The notes beneath the pieces are model-generated. The model had not been told where the DNA came from. It did no database searches and was given only the letters and a program-made list of their open reading frames with translations. A DNA stretch of 64,000 nucleotides, from assembly GCF_001467955.1 (NCBI RefSeq), contig NZ_LNYR01000006.1, positions 188,253 to 252,252 on the forward strand. Direction: 5' to 3'. Source of the stretch: Legionella quateirensis (lineage in GTDB: Bacteria; Pseudomonadota; Gammaproteobacteria; Legionellales; Legionellaceae). This document shows, piece by piece, positions 47,091-55,932 of this stretch (positions are counted from its first letter, which is position 1; each line of letters begins with the position of its first letter). Position numbers and translations under genes: made by a program.

Positions 47091-47836
47091 CGTTTACCTC
47101 GCAGCAATGATTCCGGATTTCGGGATAAATAATCCGTCAAATTTTGAGTTGATGATGCTGCATCAGCAATTTTTTGCATGGTTATATTAAAATAAGCCAT
47201 AGCCGGAGGCAGGTTTCTATCCATTCTAGTCGCTAAAACTGACATGCTGTCACTCATATTATTAATAGACTTAATGAGATCTTTCACTTCGTCAGAAGTG
47301 ATCAGTGTCCTGAATGCTTCAAAGGACATTTTAGCGGCTTTGATGGAGTCATCAAGAGTAGGTGATTTTTCAACGCGACTCCGGGTTGGGAATACGGGGT
47401 AATCATTAAAAAATATATCTTTTGATGGTGTATGGGAGTCCATTTTCACCAATTCAATTTCAGCATTACCCGTTATAAAATTAGGAGTAGATACTTGCGC
47501 AACATAACCATTACTAATTAACAAATGAATTGGATTTTGCGTAAAGCCTAAATTTTTTTCAACAAAAAACTGAACATAAACGGGTATCCTGACCTTATTC
47601 ATCGCTCTGTTTTCAGTAATTTCAATCAGTTTTACTTCACCAATTTTTACGCCTCTGTATGTGACTGGAGTTGTTGAGTTTAAGCCTTTTAAAGACCCTT
47701 TAAAAAACATGACATACATTTGGGATTGGGCATGGACGTACTCTTCGTAAAAAAATACAACCGCCATGATCATCAGGATCAATGCACCAACGACAAAAAC
47801 ACCAATTGAGGTATAAAATTTTTCGGAGCGCATCAA
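47087..47836 (-). CDS. MCE-domain (MlaD-like) periplasmic substrate-binding protein
   Basis: This 249-residue protein has one N-terminal membrane helix (FYTSIGVFVVGALILMIMAVVFFYEEYV) and an MCE domain (YVMFFKGSLKGLNSTTPVTYRGVKIGEVKLIEI), then a coiled helical tail (SINNMSDSMSVLATRMDRNL). MlaD-type proteins form hexameric rings that carry phospholipids between membranes. It lies 5 bp downstream of the permease gene. The tail is shorter than in PqiB/YebT, so it is a single-MCE type. Confidence 0.9.
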   Translation of the reverse strand: MMRSEKFYTSIGVFVVGALILMIMAVVFFYEEYVHAQSQMYVMFFKGSLKGLNSTTPVTYRGVKIGEVKLIEITENRAMNKVRIPVYVQFFVEKNLGFTQNPIHLLISNGYVAQVSTPNFITGNAEIELVKMDSHTPSKDIFFNDYPVFPTRSRVEKSPTLDDSIKAAKMSFEAFRTLITSDEVKDLIKSINNMSDSMSVLATRMDRNLPPAMAYFNITMQKIADAASSTQNLTDYLSRNPESLLRGKR

Positions 47837-47841
47837 ATTCC

Positions 47842-48606
47842 CTATAGATTTAAAAATTTAATTGAAAAACTACTTATAGTTAACCACAACGACCCACGAG
47901 TTAAAATTCGCGAAACCGCTTTTCTCAATGGTACATGTCTGGTGGCAACCATATAATAGTAATATCCTGCGGTAAAACTGACAATGGAACAATATAACAA
48001 AGTTTTAGCCACTGAATAGGTGAAGGCAAACAGGGTTGTTGTCCGTTCCAAATCCAGTAAAAAAATATAATTACTCATATTAAAAACATTATGGAACGTA
48101 AGGTACATGCTCAAAAAAATAATGATGATTAAGTAGGTATATAATAACAATCCCGTAATATTAACTCCGATAATAATCGGCAGTATGTACTCCAGAATTA
48201 CTTCCTGAGGAGAGCGCTGTAACTTGGTAATTTTGATACGGGCATTGATAATATTCAAAGAGACCTGAACACATAAAACAAAACCAATAATGATGGGAAG
48301 AATATCCTGGATCAGGAGCGTTTGTGCTATCGAAAGGGCTTTATCCTGTATATTAAAGTTTCTTAAAATCGTATAACTGTTTATGGACAAGGACATGGTC
48401 ATTAAAGCACAAATAATGATTAAAGGTGTGACCAAAGTTACGCCAGAGTAATATAAGATTTTCCACACATTTTGCCAGGAAATGGTCAAATGTCGGGTAA
48501 TAATATTTTTAATGCTGTGACTTAAATGCCCAATAAAACTCAAAAAGAAGAAAATGGATTTAAAAAATCGTATAAAGTGAACACCTGTGCGATTAAAAGC
48601 GTACAT
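47842..48606 (-). CDS. MlaE-family ABC transporter permease
   Basis: This 254-residue membrane protein resembles MlaE: an N-terminal amphipathic region (FIGHLSHSIKNI), then helices including VTLVTPLIIICALMTMSLSIN, DILPIIIGFVLCVQVSLNII, VILEYILPIIIGVNITGLLLYTYL and FTAGYYYYMVATRHVPLRKAV, the last near the conserved C-terminal block. It starts the permease-MCE-lipoprotein run. No ATPase gene (MlaF-like) accompanies it, so an ATPase encoded elsewhere must be shared. Confidence 0.88.
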   Translation of the reverse strand: MYAFNRTGVHFIRFFKSIFFFLSFIGHLSHSIKNIITRHLTISWQNVWKILYYSGVTLVTPLIIICALMTMSLSINSYTILRNFNIQDKALSIAQTLLIQDILPIIIGFVLCVQVSLNIINARIKITKLQRSPQEVILEYILPIIIGVNITGLLLYTYLIIIIFLSMYLTFHNVFNMSNYIFLLDLERTTTLFAFTYSVAKTLLYCSIVSFTAGYYYYMVATRHVPLRKAVSRILTRGSLWLTISSFSIKFLNL

Positions 48607-48696
48607 TGTTATTGTCCCTTTTATTCCTCGTTATCCTGTGATTAGTACTCACAAAATCTGCTCTTGCACAAAAAAACACATGTAAAATCGGGCCGA

Positions 48697-49347
48697 TCAT
48701 TTACCCGTTAATTGAATTACCCTCTTAACAAATGTTGGGCCTGGATCTGTTTTATCGGTTTGGTATGTTGGATCTTTTTCAAGCCATAAAGGTGTATTTT
48801 TATAATTCAGATAATCATTATGACCAATTACGTATTGAATAGTCGGATATTTTTTCTTTAAATAACATACCAGAAAAGCATTGGCTTTAACCTGTTCTTC
48901 AGTTAAATCATCTTTGCCATCTACACCACCAATATTTTCTATACCTATCGCATAATGGTTAAGACCAATAACATGCCTGGCCATCCAGGTTTCGGGCATA
49001 AGCTGATAAATACTTCCATCTTTATCAACTAAAAAATGACTTGAAACATTTAAATCCCCTGGTAATTCACTTCGTCTAGGAGAACTGGCGGGTAACTTCG
49101 AAGGATCAAATATCCGAAAGGTAACATTTAAAGAAGGAACGCAGGTCCAATGCATCACGATCATTTTGGGTTCGATTTCGATAGATTTTGAATCAATTCC
49201 ATAATGAGTTAACTGATAATCACGTGTTAACGCAATACGTTCCGTACCAAATTGAATTGGTTTTTGATGAATTACCTGGGGATCATGGCAAGAGAATGCA
49301 AACCCCAAGGTGCTGATAAAAAATGAGAGCGATAGAATAATTTTCAT
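48697..49347 (-). CDS. N-acetylmuramoyl-L-alanine amidase (Amidase_2 / PGRP fold)
   Basis: This zinc amidase cleaves the bond between MurNAc and the stem peptide. The 216-residue exported protein starts with a signal peptide (MKIILSLSFFISTLGFAFS). The ligands are visible: H66 (IVMHWTC), H176 (VIGHNDYL) and D201 (KTDPGPTF), with E137 (IGIENIGG) as a likely catalytic helper. The SSHFLVDKDGSIYQLMPE block is typical of AmpD/PGRP-fold enzymes. Whether it acts on the cell's own wall or on other bacteria cannot be told. Confidence 0.92.
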   Translation of the reverse strand: MKIILSLSFFISTLGFAFSCHDPQVIHQKPIQFGTERIALTRDYQLTHYGIDSKSIEIEPKMIVMHWTCVPSLNVTFRIFDPSKLPASSPRRSELPGDLNVSSHFLVDKDGSIYQLMPETWMARHVIGLNHYAIGIENIGGVDGKDDLTEEQVKANAFLVCYLKKKYPTIQYVIGHNDYLNYKNTPLWLEKDPTYQTDKTDPGPTFVKRVIQLTGK

Positions 49348-49499
49348 AATTATAATGAGTGTATCATAAGAGATAATGATGAAATAATTATAAACCTTAA
49401 ATTTATGAATAAGTTAACTATTTATTTAACAATTCTACTCGAATTTTACAAAATCAGTTTTTTAGACTAAATAATAACCATGTACCTTCACTTCGAGCA

Positions 49500-50885
49500 A
49501 TGATGAAAAAATGGACCGGGTTGTTTATATCCTTATTAGTGCTGATTTTACTCGCTTATTACGTTATGGGATTTTTGGTAGAACGCACTCTCAATAAAAA
49601 TATCAATGCCTTTCATAATACGACTATGGCCAGTGTTCATCTAGATAAATACCATCGGGGCTGGTTCTCATCACGTGCCAACCTGGTTTTCGAAATGCAT
49701 ATACCCGCTCAACAGGTAACAAACGAGAATGGAAGCACAAAAAACAATCCTCCCGTCGATTTAAATATTAACTTCCCTTTGATGATTAATCATGGACCTT
49801 TCATCTTTACTGACTCAGGGATGCGCTTTGGATTGGGCTATGTGACAACCAAACCACAAACACACTACGGTGCATTAATAAGTTATTGTAACAATACCAT
49901 TTTCAAATACTCGCTTCCTTCTATTATTACAAAAGGCAAAACCGGGCCTCAGGATTATCAATTTGAGTGGCTGGGTTTAAGCGCGGTACTTAAAATTTCA
50001 CCAAATATAGATAAAATCAAAGGTCGTTGGACAGCTTATGGTTTCAATGGCGATGCGAATAACGTCTCATTTAAACTGGGCAAAGTGTTTAATAAATTTA
50101 AATTTTACTATACTGAAGGCTTGTGGATAGGTCAGACTCACTTATCAATTCCTTTTTTTACTCTCAATGCGGATAATGCCAAAGTAGTTGAAATGGAGGC
50201 ATTTGACGTAGATTTAGGTTCAGACATCAGCGATAAATTACTGAACTACAACGCCAACATAACCTTGAAGAAGTTATTTGTTAATAATAATACCTACGGG
50301 CCGGGCTCTTTTAAATTGAGTATTAAAAATCTGGACCCTTCTGCCATGGCTGATATTAATAAACTGCAATGGACCATGCTGGAAAATAATCAACATCCAG
50401 AATTAAACATGCTGGCTTTACTTGCTGATTTACCTAAACTGTTATCTAAAGGATCAGAACTTGAATTATCTGAGATGTATTTAACGGTACCTGATGGTCA
50501 AATCACTGGTAATTTGAAGCTTGTTTTACCTCAAAGCGACATCAGTGATGCGGCACAAATAATGCAAAAAGCGCATGGAGAAGGGCAATTTAAAGCACCT
50601 GCTGCTACTGTAAAAGCACTCATAGCCGCCTCATTGCAAAGTAATTCAACAAATAATCAGACACAATCAACAACTGCTCGAGATCCCGTGCCAGCATCCT
50701 CAACCACAACAGACCCTGTAAATGATACGGCCAATTCAGAAGCGCAAGCAGACACCATCATCAAGAACTATATTAATAAAGGGCTTTTGAGGGTTGAAGG
50801 GACTTATTATATTGTTGACATTAAAATTGATAATCAACAGCTGTTCATAAATGGAAAACTCTTTAAGCCAGAAATGCTCAACTGA
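49500..50885 (+). CDS. DUF945 (YdgA-like) family protein
   Basis: This 461-residue protein has one N-terminal membrane segment (GLFISLLVLILLAYYVMGFLVE) followed by TLNKNINAFH, which fits the DUF945 family (E. coli YdgA, YihF). The periplasmic part is beta-rich, with DLNINFPLMINHGPFIF and a repeated strand pattern. Residues ~380-420 form a Ser/Thr/Asn-rich linker before the C-terminal block NYINKGLLRVEGTYYIVDIKIDNQQLFINGK. The function of the family is not established. ATG codons at 49500 and 49503 are both possible starts. Confidence 0.8.
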   Translation: MMKKWTGLFISLLVLILLAYYVMGFLVERTLNKNINAFHNTTMASVHLDKYHRGWFSSRANLVFEMHIPAQQVTNENGSTKNNPPVDLNINFPLMINHGPFIFTDSGMRFGLGYVTTKPQTHYGALISYCNNTIFKYSLPSIITKGKTGPQDYQFEWLGLSAVLKISPNIDKIKGRWTAYGFNGDANNVSFKLGKVFNKFKFYYTEGLWIGQTHLSIPFFTLNADNAKVVEMEAFDVDLGSDISDKLLNYNANITLKKLFVNNNTYGPGSFKLSIKNLDPSAMADINKLQWTMLENNQHPELNMLALLADLPKLLSKGSELELSEMYLTVPDGQITGNLKLVLPQSDISDAAQIMQKAHGEGQFKAPAATVKALIAASLQSNSTNNQTQSTTARDPVPASSTTTDPVNDTANSEAQADTIIKNYINKGLLRVEGTYYIVDIKIDNQQLFINGKLFKPEMLN

Positions 50886-50908
50886 TGTCCAGGAGCATTT
50901 CCAGGCTT

Positions 50909-51015
50909 TGTTGACAATTCATTTTGTTAATTATCAGTAATGGCTCACATACCGCGGCTTGTCCGCGGTATCCAGAGTTCTTCTGGATGGCGCGGACAAG
51001 CACTGAACGATGATC
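50909..51015. repeat. Intergenic palindromic repeat (REP-like) region
   Basis: TGTTGACAATTC at 50909-50920 repeats the arm of the 14328-14404 element. From 50949 to 50971 a 9-bp stem (ATACCGCGG and its complement) forms a hairpin, followed by CCAGA/TCTGG and a second CGCGGACAAGC that repeats part of the first stem-loop. The cluster sits between the DUF945 gene and the beta-lactamase gene and looks like an extragenic palindromic repeat. Confidence 0.55.
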
Positions 51016-51056
51016 CCGTTTTATACGTCATCCGCGCTTTCGCGAGAGAAACAACC

Positions 51057-52100
51057 TTATTTAAGCGACAACTTCATGAAATGATCATAAATCGCACGAC
51101 TGGCCAAGGCAATGGCTCGACTCCGTGAATAATCGCTGGCTGCTTGCGATTTTACATATACAGCAATGGCAATATGCCCTTTATTATTAGGCAAAGTAAT
51201 GATCCCTACGTCACTGGCAAATCGGAACAATTTTTTGGAACCAGGATACTTTAAATAATTTTGTTCATCAATTGCCCATGTTCCTGTTTTATGTGCTACT
51301 TTGACATTACCGGGCAATAACCCTCTGATCCTGCTGCGACCTGTTCTGCATTGTTCCATAATATTGATGAGTACTTGCGTACTGGATTCCGAAAGAGCTT
51401 CTTTTTTATAGAGCTTCACCAATAATTTTGCCATTTCGTCAGGTGTTGTCGTATCGCGTTTGTCGTTTTCAAATCGCTGCCAGGCCAACACTTTATTTTT
51501 AAGAGGTATACTGTTAAATATTCTTTTCCAGGAATAGACAGAGCGGGGTTTATTCATTAATGAATGATCCACATGATTCGTATCCATAAACATCTCGAGA
51601 ATAGAACGATTTATAAATATATTTTTAAAACCAAGTTCATACATTCGTTTCGTTACATACTCGGGTCCGTTCACAGTATGCAATATGGTGTCGCTTGCGC
51701 TGTTATCACTATTAGTGAGCATATACTTCAGTATTTGCTGCATCGACATGCTAATCTTTTTTTTCTCACAGGCATGATGCAATGTTCCTGAACCTGGAAC
51801 GGAATTGCTCAATCCAAGCTTAATAATTCGATTCAGGGAATCTTTTTTTTGGTCAACACGATGCAGAAAAGCCATGGCAATTGGTAATTTGATGGTACTT
51901 GCCATAAAAAACCGCTGCGTACTATTGTGGGTTATTACCTTGTTTTTCTCTATATAGATAGCGGTAATGCCCATTATAGAATTTGATTTTTTCTCGATAG
52001 CAGAAATTTTTTTAGTTAATTCAGCATCGCTATTGGCTGCAAAACAGGTCAATGAATAGACGAAACTGTACAAGATACACAGAAATAATTTCTTTATCAT
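51057..52100 (-). CDS. Class A beta-lactamase-like serine hydrolase
   Basis: This 347-residue exported protein (signal peptide IKKLFLCILYSFVYSLTCFA) has the motifs of class A beta-lactamases. S68-TI-K71 (ASTIKL) is the nucleophile block, S131-D-N133 is the SDN loop, E169 in RSILEM is the likely deacylation Glu, and K271-T-G (AHKTGTW) follows. The RDTTTPDEMAKLL block is also characteristic. The open frame extends to 52139, but the ATG at 52100 follows AAGAG and starts the signal peptide. The activity spectrum cannot be inferred. Confidence 0.9.
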   Translation of the reverse strand: MIKKLFLCILYSFVYSLTCFAANSDAELTKKISAIEKKSNSIMGITAIYIEKNKVITHNSTQRFFMASTIKLPIAMAFLHRVDQKKDSLNRIIKLGLSNSVPGSGTLHHACEKKKISMSMQQILKYMLTNSDNSASDTILHTVNGPEYVTKRMYELGFKNIFINRSILEMFMDTNHVDHSLMNKPRSVYSWKRIFNSIPLKNKVLAWQRFENDKRDTTTPDEMAKLLVKLYKKEALSESSTQVLINIMEQCRTGRSRIRGLLPGNVKVAHKTGTWAIDEQNYLKYPGSKKLFRFASDVGIITLPNNKGHIAIAVYVKSQAASDYSRSRAIALASRAIYDHFMKLSLK

Positions 52101-52306
52101 GATTCGTGTACTCTTTGGCATAAATAATTTTATATCCATAAAATAGGTTCATATCCCTTGTTCATTATTCATTTATAACCATCGTTCTTTAGCTACCATT
52201 ATTTAATAATTGCGCTGATTTTAGTAGCTATTTTCTGGATATATTTTTAGATCCGCACATTCAGGCAGTACTATAATTAAAAGAGATCTCCTCAGTGTTT
52301 GATCCG

Positions 52307-52831
52307 CTAGCAAATGATACAAGCGGACCGCGGCTCAGGTGTTTTTCCCCGCAAACGAATGAATTCCTGCTCCAGAAAATTTTTGTCGAGCAGCTGTAAC
52401 TTTAAATCGAGGACAAAATCAGGCTTCATCAAATACTCTTCTTTTAACAAATCGATTATATCGGTCAAAAAGCCTGATGAATCATTGCTGCTATCAATCT
52501 GCAAATTAAAAAAGTTCCTGTTTTCATCAAAAGTACACAGTTCGCACCCCGCTCCATGGCGCAGCTTGAGTGACACAAGTCCGCTCATTGTATTGCAGAC
52601 CTTTTTTTGAATATCCCTTTCCTTACCATTATAGAAAATGCCGAGTTGGGTCACGTCACCGCATGCATTGAACACAAACTGGATAGACTGCAAACAAACC
52701 AAACTTCTTTGAGGAGAAGCCGGCATTAAAACATAGGCAAAACCCGCCTCAGTAATCTCATCAGTAAAACTGCTGTACATTTTAATATAGGTAATTGATT
52801 CCGGATCCATGGATTTAAACATTTTTAACAT
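52307..52831 (-). CDS. Unknown protein ending in a CaaX prenylation box (CIIC)
   Basis: This 174-residue protein has no recognised fold, signal peptide or membrane segment. It is a mixed alpha/beta chain with acidic and basic patches. Its last residues are SACIIC followed directly by TAG: an exact C-a-a-X box with Ile-Ile and X=Cys, which I checked codon by codon. Host prenyltransferases modify such boxes; Legionella AnkB ends in CLVC and is prenylated inside host cells. Since bacteria lack this machinery, the ending suggests a translocated effector targeted to host membranes. The rest of the protein gives no clue to function. An AAGGAG precedes the ATG. Confidence 0.8.
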   Translation of the reverse strand: MLKMFKSMDPESITYIKMYSSFTDEITEAGFAYVLMPASPQRSLVCLQSIQFVFNACGDVTQLGIFYNGKERDIQKKVCNTMSGLVSLKLRHGAGCELCTFDENRNFFNLQIDSSNDSSGFLTDIIDLLKEEYLMKPDFVLDLKLQLLDKNFLEQEFIRLRGKTPEPRSACIIC

Positions 52832-53501
52832 CGAGTACTCCTTACTCTCAAATTAAACGGGCTGTTTTTAACGAACAGAACGACAATCACGCTCGTGTTT
52901 CACGATGAACACGTGGTAAAGTTTTATACTCTCAAACAAATACAAAAATTGCTACTTTGTACTAAAACCCCAAATACAACTGCCTTTATAAGTGTAATTT
53001 TTACTCCAATTCATCCTTAATCAGTTCAGGCAGAAGCAAATCCTTAACTAAATGGCAGCCCCCAATAAACTCAGTTATTCAATGAATACTCCGTGATGTT
53101 TCTCTATTGAGCATAAATAACTACACTGCAAAAATTATAAATAATCAAAAATACATAAATACTTTGTATTTTTTTTCTTGTCATAATGCTGCAAAAATGA
53201 CACTATGCCCACGTCGTTTTTTGATACGGCATTACTGACTAATGCTTGAAAAAAAAGAATTTTTTTCGGCTGTCTGGTTTAATTTTATTACACAAATGAT
53301 CGAAGATAGTACTCTAGCTTTAACTTGATCGTGGAAACAGGATGTTATAAATGAATAAAGCATGGACTCAATCTTTTGCTGTACTCAATCATGTGAAAAT
53401 TCACAAGCATTCTCTAATCAAACAATCAACTATTCCACAATTGGCCTTTATCCAAGCCCACTTTACACACAACTCAACTCTAAAAACTACTGGAGGTATT
53501 C
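52832..53501. other. 670-bp AT-rich non-coding stretch
   Basis: No family-like frame is present. A 74-codon frame from 53351, behind AGGA, overlaps the next gene in another reading frame and ends in low-quality sequence; I do not call it a gene. A short inverted repeat CGTGTT/AACACG lies at 52894-52913, upstream of the CaaX gene. The promoter of the 53502 gene must lie in the right part. Confidence 0.5.
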
Positions 53502-54335
53502 ATGAAAAAACTCGTTCTCTCTTTAGGACTCGGTCTCACTCTTGCGGTAAATGCGTTTGCAGACAATGTACTTGAACAGCTCAATTCACAAGTTATAAAA
53601 ATTCTTAGCCCCTTCCAAAATGAGTCAACGGTTACACAGCTTACGTTCAACGAGGTAGAAACCACTCCGGAGCATGCATCCAAAGTTGCCCTGAATTCAT
53701 TTTATCGAAAAACAGGTTCCCAAAATACTTTCGAACTAAAACTCGATAATCTTGCATACAATTACGGAATTGGAGCCACTCCAACTACTGTCATCAGAGG
53801 CTCAATTGGCGTTGATTTCACAAAACTGCTACCACAGGATGAAATTAACTATTTCATTCCCATGGCAGTTCAGATGATAGAAACGCTAGCTAAAGAATAC
53901 ACTGAAGAAGAATATGGTGATGCAGCATCTATCAAAGCGGTAATTACCTCTACGAGCAAAGATAGTGAAGACAATTACACCAGTCTCACCGCTTTAATCT
54001 CAGTTAAAATCGATCTCACCAAGCTGCCCGAGGAAACTAAGAAAGAAGACATTATGCTCACTGACATCGTGCTTTCATTAAACATTAATTTAAAGACTGG
54101 TCTAATAGTTGATGCATTCATGATAAGTAATCCAGAATACAGCGGTTTTAATGATGACGAACAAGGTCTAAAAGAACTATTGGATAGACTGCTTGCACGT
54201 GATGAACGAGTAATGGCAGAAATTGAAAGCCTGGCTCAACGATTAGATGATATCGCATCAATGATCGTTGAAAAAACCAATGATTTCAAATTTCCAGGCC
54301 TTTATGGCACTCGCTCTAAACCTTCTCTATCGTAA
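53502..54335 (+). CDS. Secreted protein of unknown function
   Basis: This 277-residue product starts with a clear signal peptide (MKKLVLSLGLGLTLAVNAFA, cut before DN). The ATG has CTGGAGG 7 bp upstream. The mature part is acidic, alternating helices and beta segments (KIDLTKLPEETKKEDIMLTDIVLSLNINLKTGLIVDAFMIS). A long helix follows near the end (DDEQGLKELLDRLLARDERVMAEIESLAQRLDDIASMI), probably a coiled coil. I recognise no family and see no catalytic motif. It is transcribed alone. Confidence 0.78.
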   Translation: MKKLVLSLGLGLTLAVNAFADNVLEQLNSQVIKILSPFQNESTVTQLTFNEVETTPEHASKVALNSFYRKTGSQNTFELKLDNLAYNYGIGATPTTVIRGSIGVDFTKLLPQDEINYFIPMAVQMIETLAKEYTEEEYGDAASIKAVITSTSKDSEDNYTSLTALISVKIDLTKLPEETKKEDIMLTDIVLSLNINLKTGLIVDAFMISNPEYSGFNDDEQGLKELLDRLLARDERVMAEIESLAQRLDDIASMIVEKTNDFKFPGLYGTRSKPSLS

Positions 54336-54379
54336 TTTCACACTATAGAGCTTAGACACTCCAAGCTCAGGAGTAAATC

Positions 54380-54493
54380 AAAAGTAGCCCGGATGAAGCA
54401 CAGCGAAATCCGGGAAGCATATGCGCAGCATGGTACATTTTTAATCAGTGCCCGCTTCGCGGGACTTCGCGGTGCTTCATCCGGGCTACTTTT
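54380..54493. repeat. Inverted-repeat element with GTAGCCCGGATGAAGC arms
   Basis: A 28-bp arm at 54380-54407 is inverted at 54466-54493 with two mismatches (AAAAGTAGCCCGGATGAAGC and its complement), around a 58-bp centre. It fills most of the 335-bp gap between the genes at 53502 and 54671. Arms of this type are reminiscent of extragenic repeats spread through proteobacterial genomes. The rest of the gap holds no gene. Confidence 0.7.
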
Positions 54494-54670
54494 AATTCAA
54501 AATTCCTTCGCTTGACGGCTATGGGGCATTTAGACTCCGCGTTATCCCATTCAGATGCCGATCAATTAATTTTTAAACCTGTTTGCATAGAATAGTGTAT
54601 TAATACTTGATAAGGTATCAGTCAGATTAAAGTTCACTGATACATCTCGTGACCACTTCTTAAGAGCAGC

Positions 54671-55288
54671 ATGATGCTTTGGATCCTGATTTCCCTTTTT
54701 TTCTGTTGGTTGATTTACCGTGAACTCAACGGCCACATGCCCATTTTCAAACCCTATATTGCGGTGTTATTACTGTTAGCCCTGTCAAGCGCATGGCCGC
54801 CTTTTCATCACTGGCGAATGGAACGGTTTTTATCTGCCACAGCCAGTCAATTAGCCGATAATCATCCTGCAAAGGTACATTGTAATACCCTGTTTGACAC
54901 TCTTTTTGATGAGGAGCTTAGGGTTGGCGGCCATACAGATCCGAAAACAGGATATATAGTCATTCAATACCCCAGGTGTTCAATCCTGATGGACTATCTT
55001 GCCCATCCCGATCATGCGAGTCCAGAAGAAATCATCAGCCTGAACATACTGACTCATGAAAGCATGCACGCCCGTGGTGAATACAATGAAGCAAAAACAG
55101 AATGTGAGGCTGTACAAAGAAATTATCGAACAGCAAGACTGCTAGGCGTGCCTGAACTCATCGCAAAACAGAATGCCCTTGAGTACTATAATAACCATTA
55201 TTTAAAGCGAAGTGATGGCTATTTTTCTAAAGAGTGCGCTCCAGGTAAAGATATGGACGAGCGCTTAAGTGATTCGACCTGGAACTAA
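54671..55288 (+). CDS. Membrane-anchored putative HExxH metallopeptidase
   Basis: This 205-residue protein has two N-terminal hydrophobic segments (MLWILISLFFCWLIY and PYIAVLLLLALSSAW) and a globular part. The zinc-binding motif H129-E130-S-M-H133 is visible in ILTHESMHARGEYNEAKTECEAVQ; a downstream Glu (140 or 144) fits the third ligand of HExxH...E peptidases. The family is not identified, and the substrate is unknown. Four cysteines outside the membrane part may form disulphides. Two adjacent ATG codons (54671, 54674) are possible starts. Confidence 0.75.
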   Translation: MMLWILISLFFCWLIYRELNGHMPIFKPYIAVLLLLALSSAWPPFHHWRMERFLSATASQLADNHPAKVHCNTLFDTLFDEELRVGGHTDPKTGYIVIQYPRCSILMDYLAHPDHASPEEIISLNILTHESMHARGEYNEAKTECEAVQRNYRTARLLGVPELIAKQNALEYYNNHYLKRSDGYFSKECAPGKDMDERLSDSTWN

Positions 55289-55375
55289 TAGAATAGACAA
55301 ATCACGAAATTCAAAGGAATCAAATCCAACAGTACACTTTATTTTTTTTTATTAATTAAGGCTCCTATAAATCCT

Positions 55376-55401
55376 GATTATCTCTTAATTAAGAGATAAT
55401 C
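55376..55401. repeat. 26-bp perfect palindrome between convergent genes
   Basis: GATTATCTCTTAA at 55376-55388 is followed with no spacer by its exact complement at 55389-55401. The palindrome abuts the TAG stop of the gene at 55402-55932. It lacks a T-run, so it could be a protein-binding site or a weak bidirectional terminator. Confidence 0.7.
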
Positions 55402-55932
55402 CTATTGAGGAAGATCGCATTGTTCATCACACTCCTTCAATTTGACATGTTCTAAAACATCACTAGTGATCTTGACCGGCATCAAATAGCGACGAGAATT
55501 ATCCAATAATATAACTTGTGCTGAGGTCACTTTATTACCAGTGTACTTAAGAGCGATACCCGCAATTCCCAATTGACTCAATTGACGGTATTCAAGAAGA
55601 TCGCTATACCTTAAATAACGCCCGAAATAATAATCTTTAAAATTGGGGTTATCCAAAGCAATATATCCTTTCTTTTTACCATCATAATCTTGCAGCTGTT
55701 TTAGCGAACTCACCAATTCTAATCCATTATCATTTGGATCTACTTTCAAAAAAATAAGCGCGTCACCATTAATCAAGCTTTGGGGGGTCACGGCACTATG
55801 TCTACCATCATAGTCAAAAGCTATAACTGTAGAATTTAAAACAGGACCCCGATGATAAGCAGGAGATTTATGAAGAAATAGATAGAGTGCAGTTCCTAAT
55901 ATAATAATTAATCCTATCCCTTTAAATCTCAT
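55402..55932 (-). CDS. Small exported or membrane-anchored protein, unknown
   Basis: The 176 residues begin with a hydrophobic anchor or signal (FKGIGLIIILGTALYLFLH). The rest is a small alpha/beta domain with DGRHSAVTPQSLINGDALIFLKVDPNDNGLELVSSLKQLQDYDGKKKGYIALDN; two cysteines lie near the end (LKECDEQCDLPQ). I recognise no family. It is isolated between a convergent neighbour and a 368-bp gap. Confidence 0.65.
   Translation of the reverse strand: MRFKGIGLIIILGTALYLFLHKSPAYHRGPVLNSTVIAFDYDGRHSAVTPQSLINGDALIFLKVDPNDNGLELVSSLKQLQDYDGKKKGYIALDNPNFKDYYFGRYLRYSDLLEYRQLSQLGIAGIALKYTGNKVTSAQVILLDNSRRYLMPVKITSDVLEHVKLKECDEQCDLPQ

Noticed and set aside
53351..53575. 74-codon frame behind AGGA just before the secreted-protein gene
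   Set aside because: It overlaps the well-supported signal peptide of the next gene in another frame, ends in low-complexity Cys/Arg sequence, and has no family resemblance.
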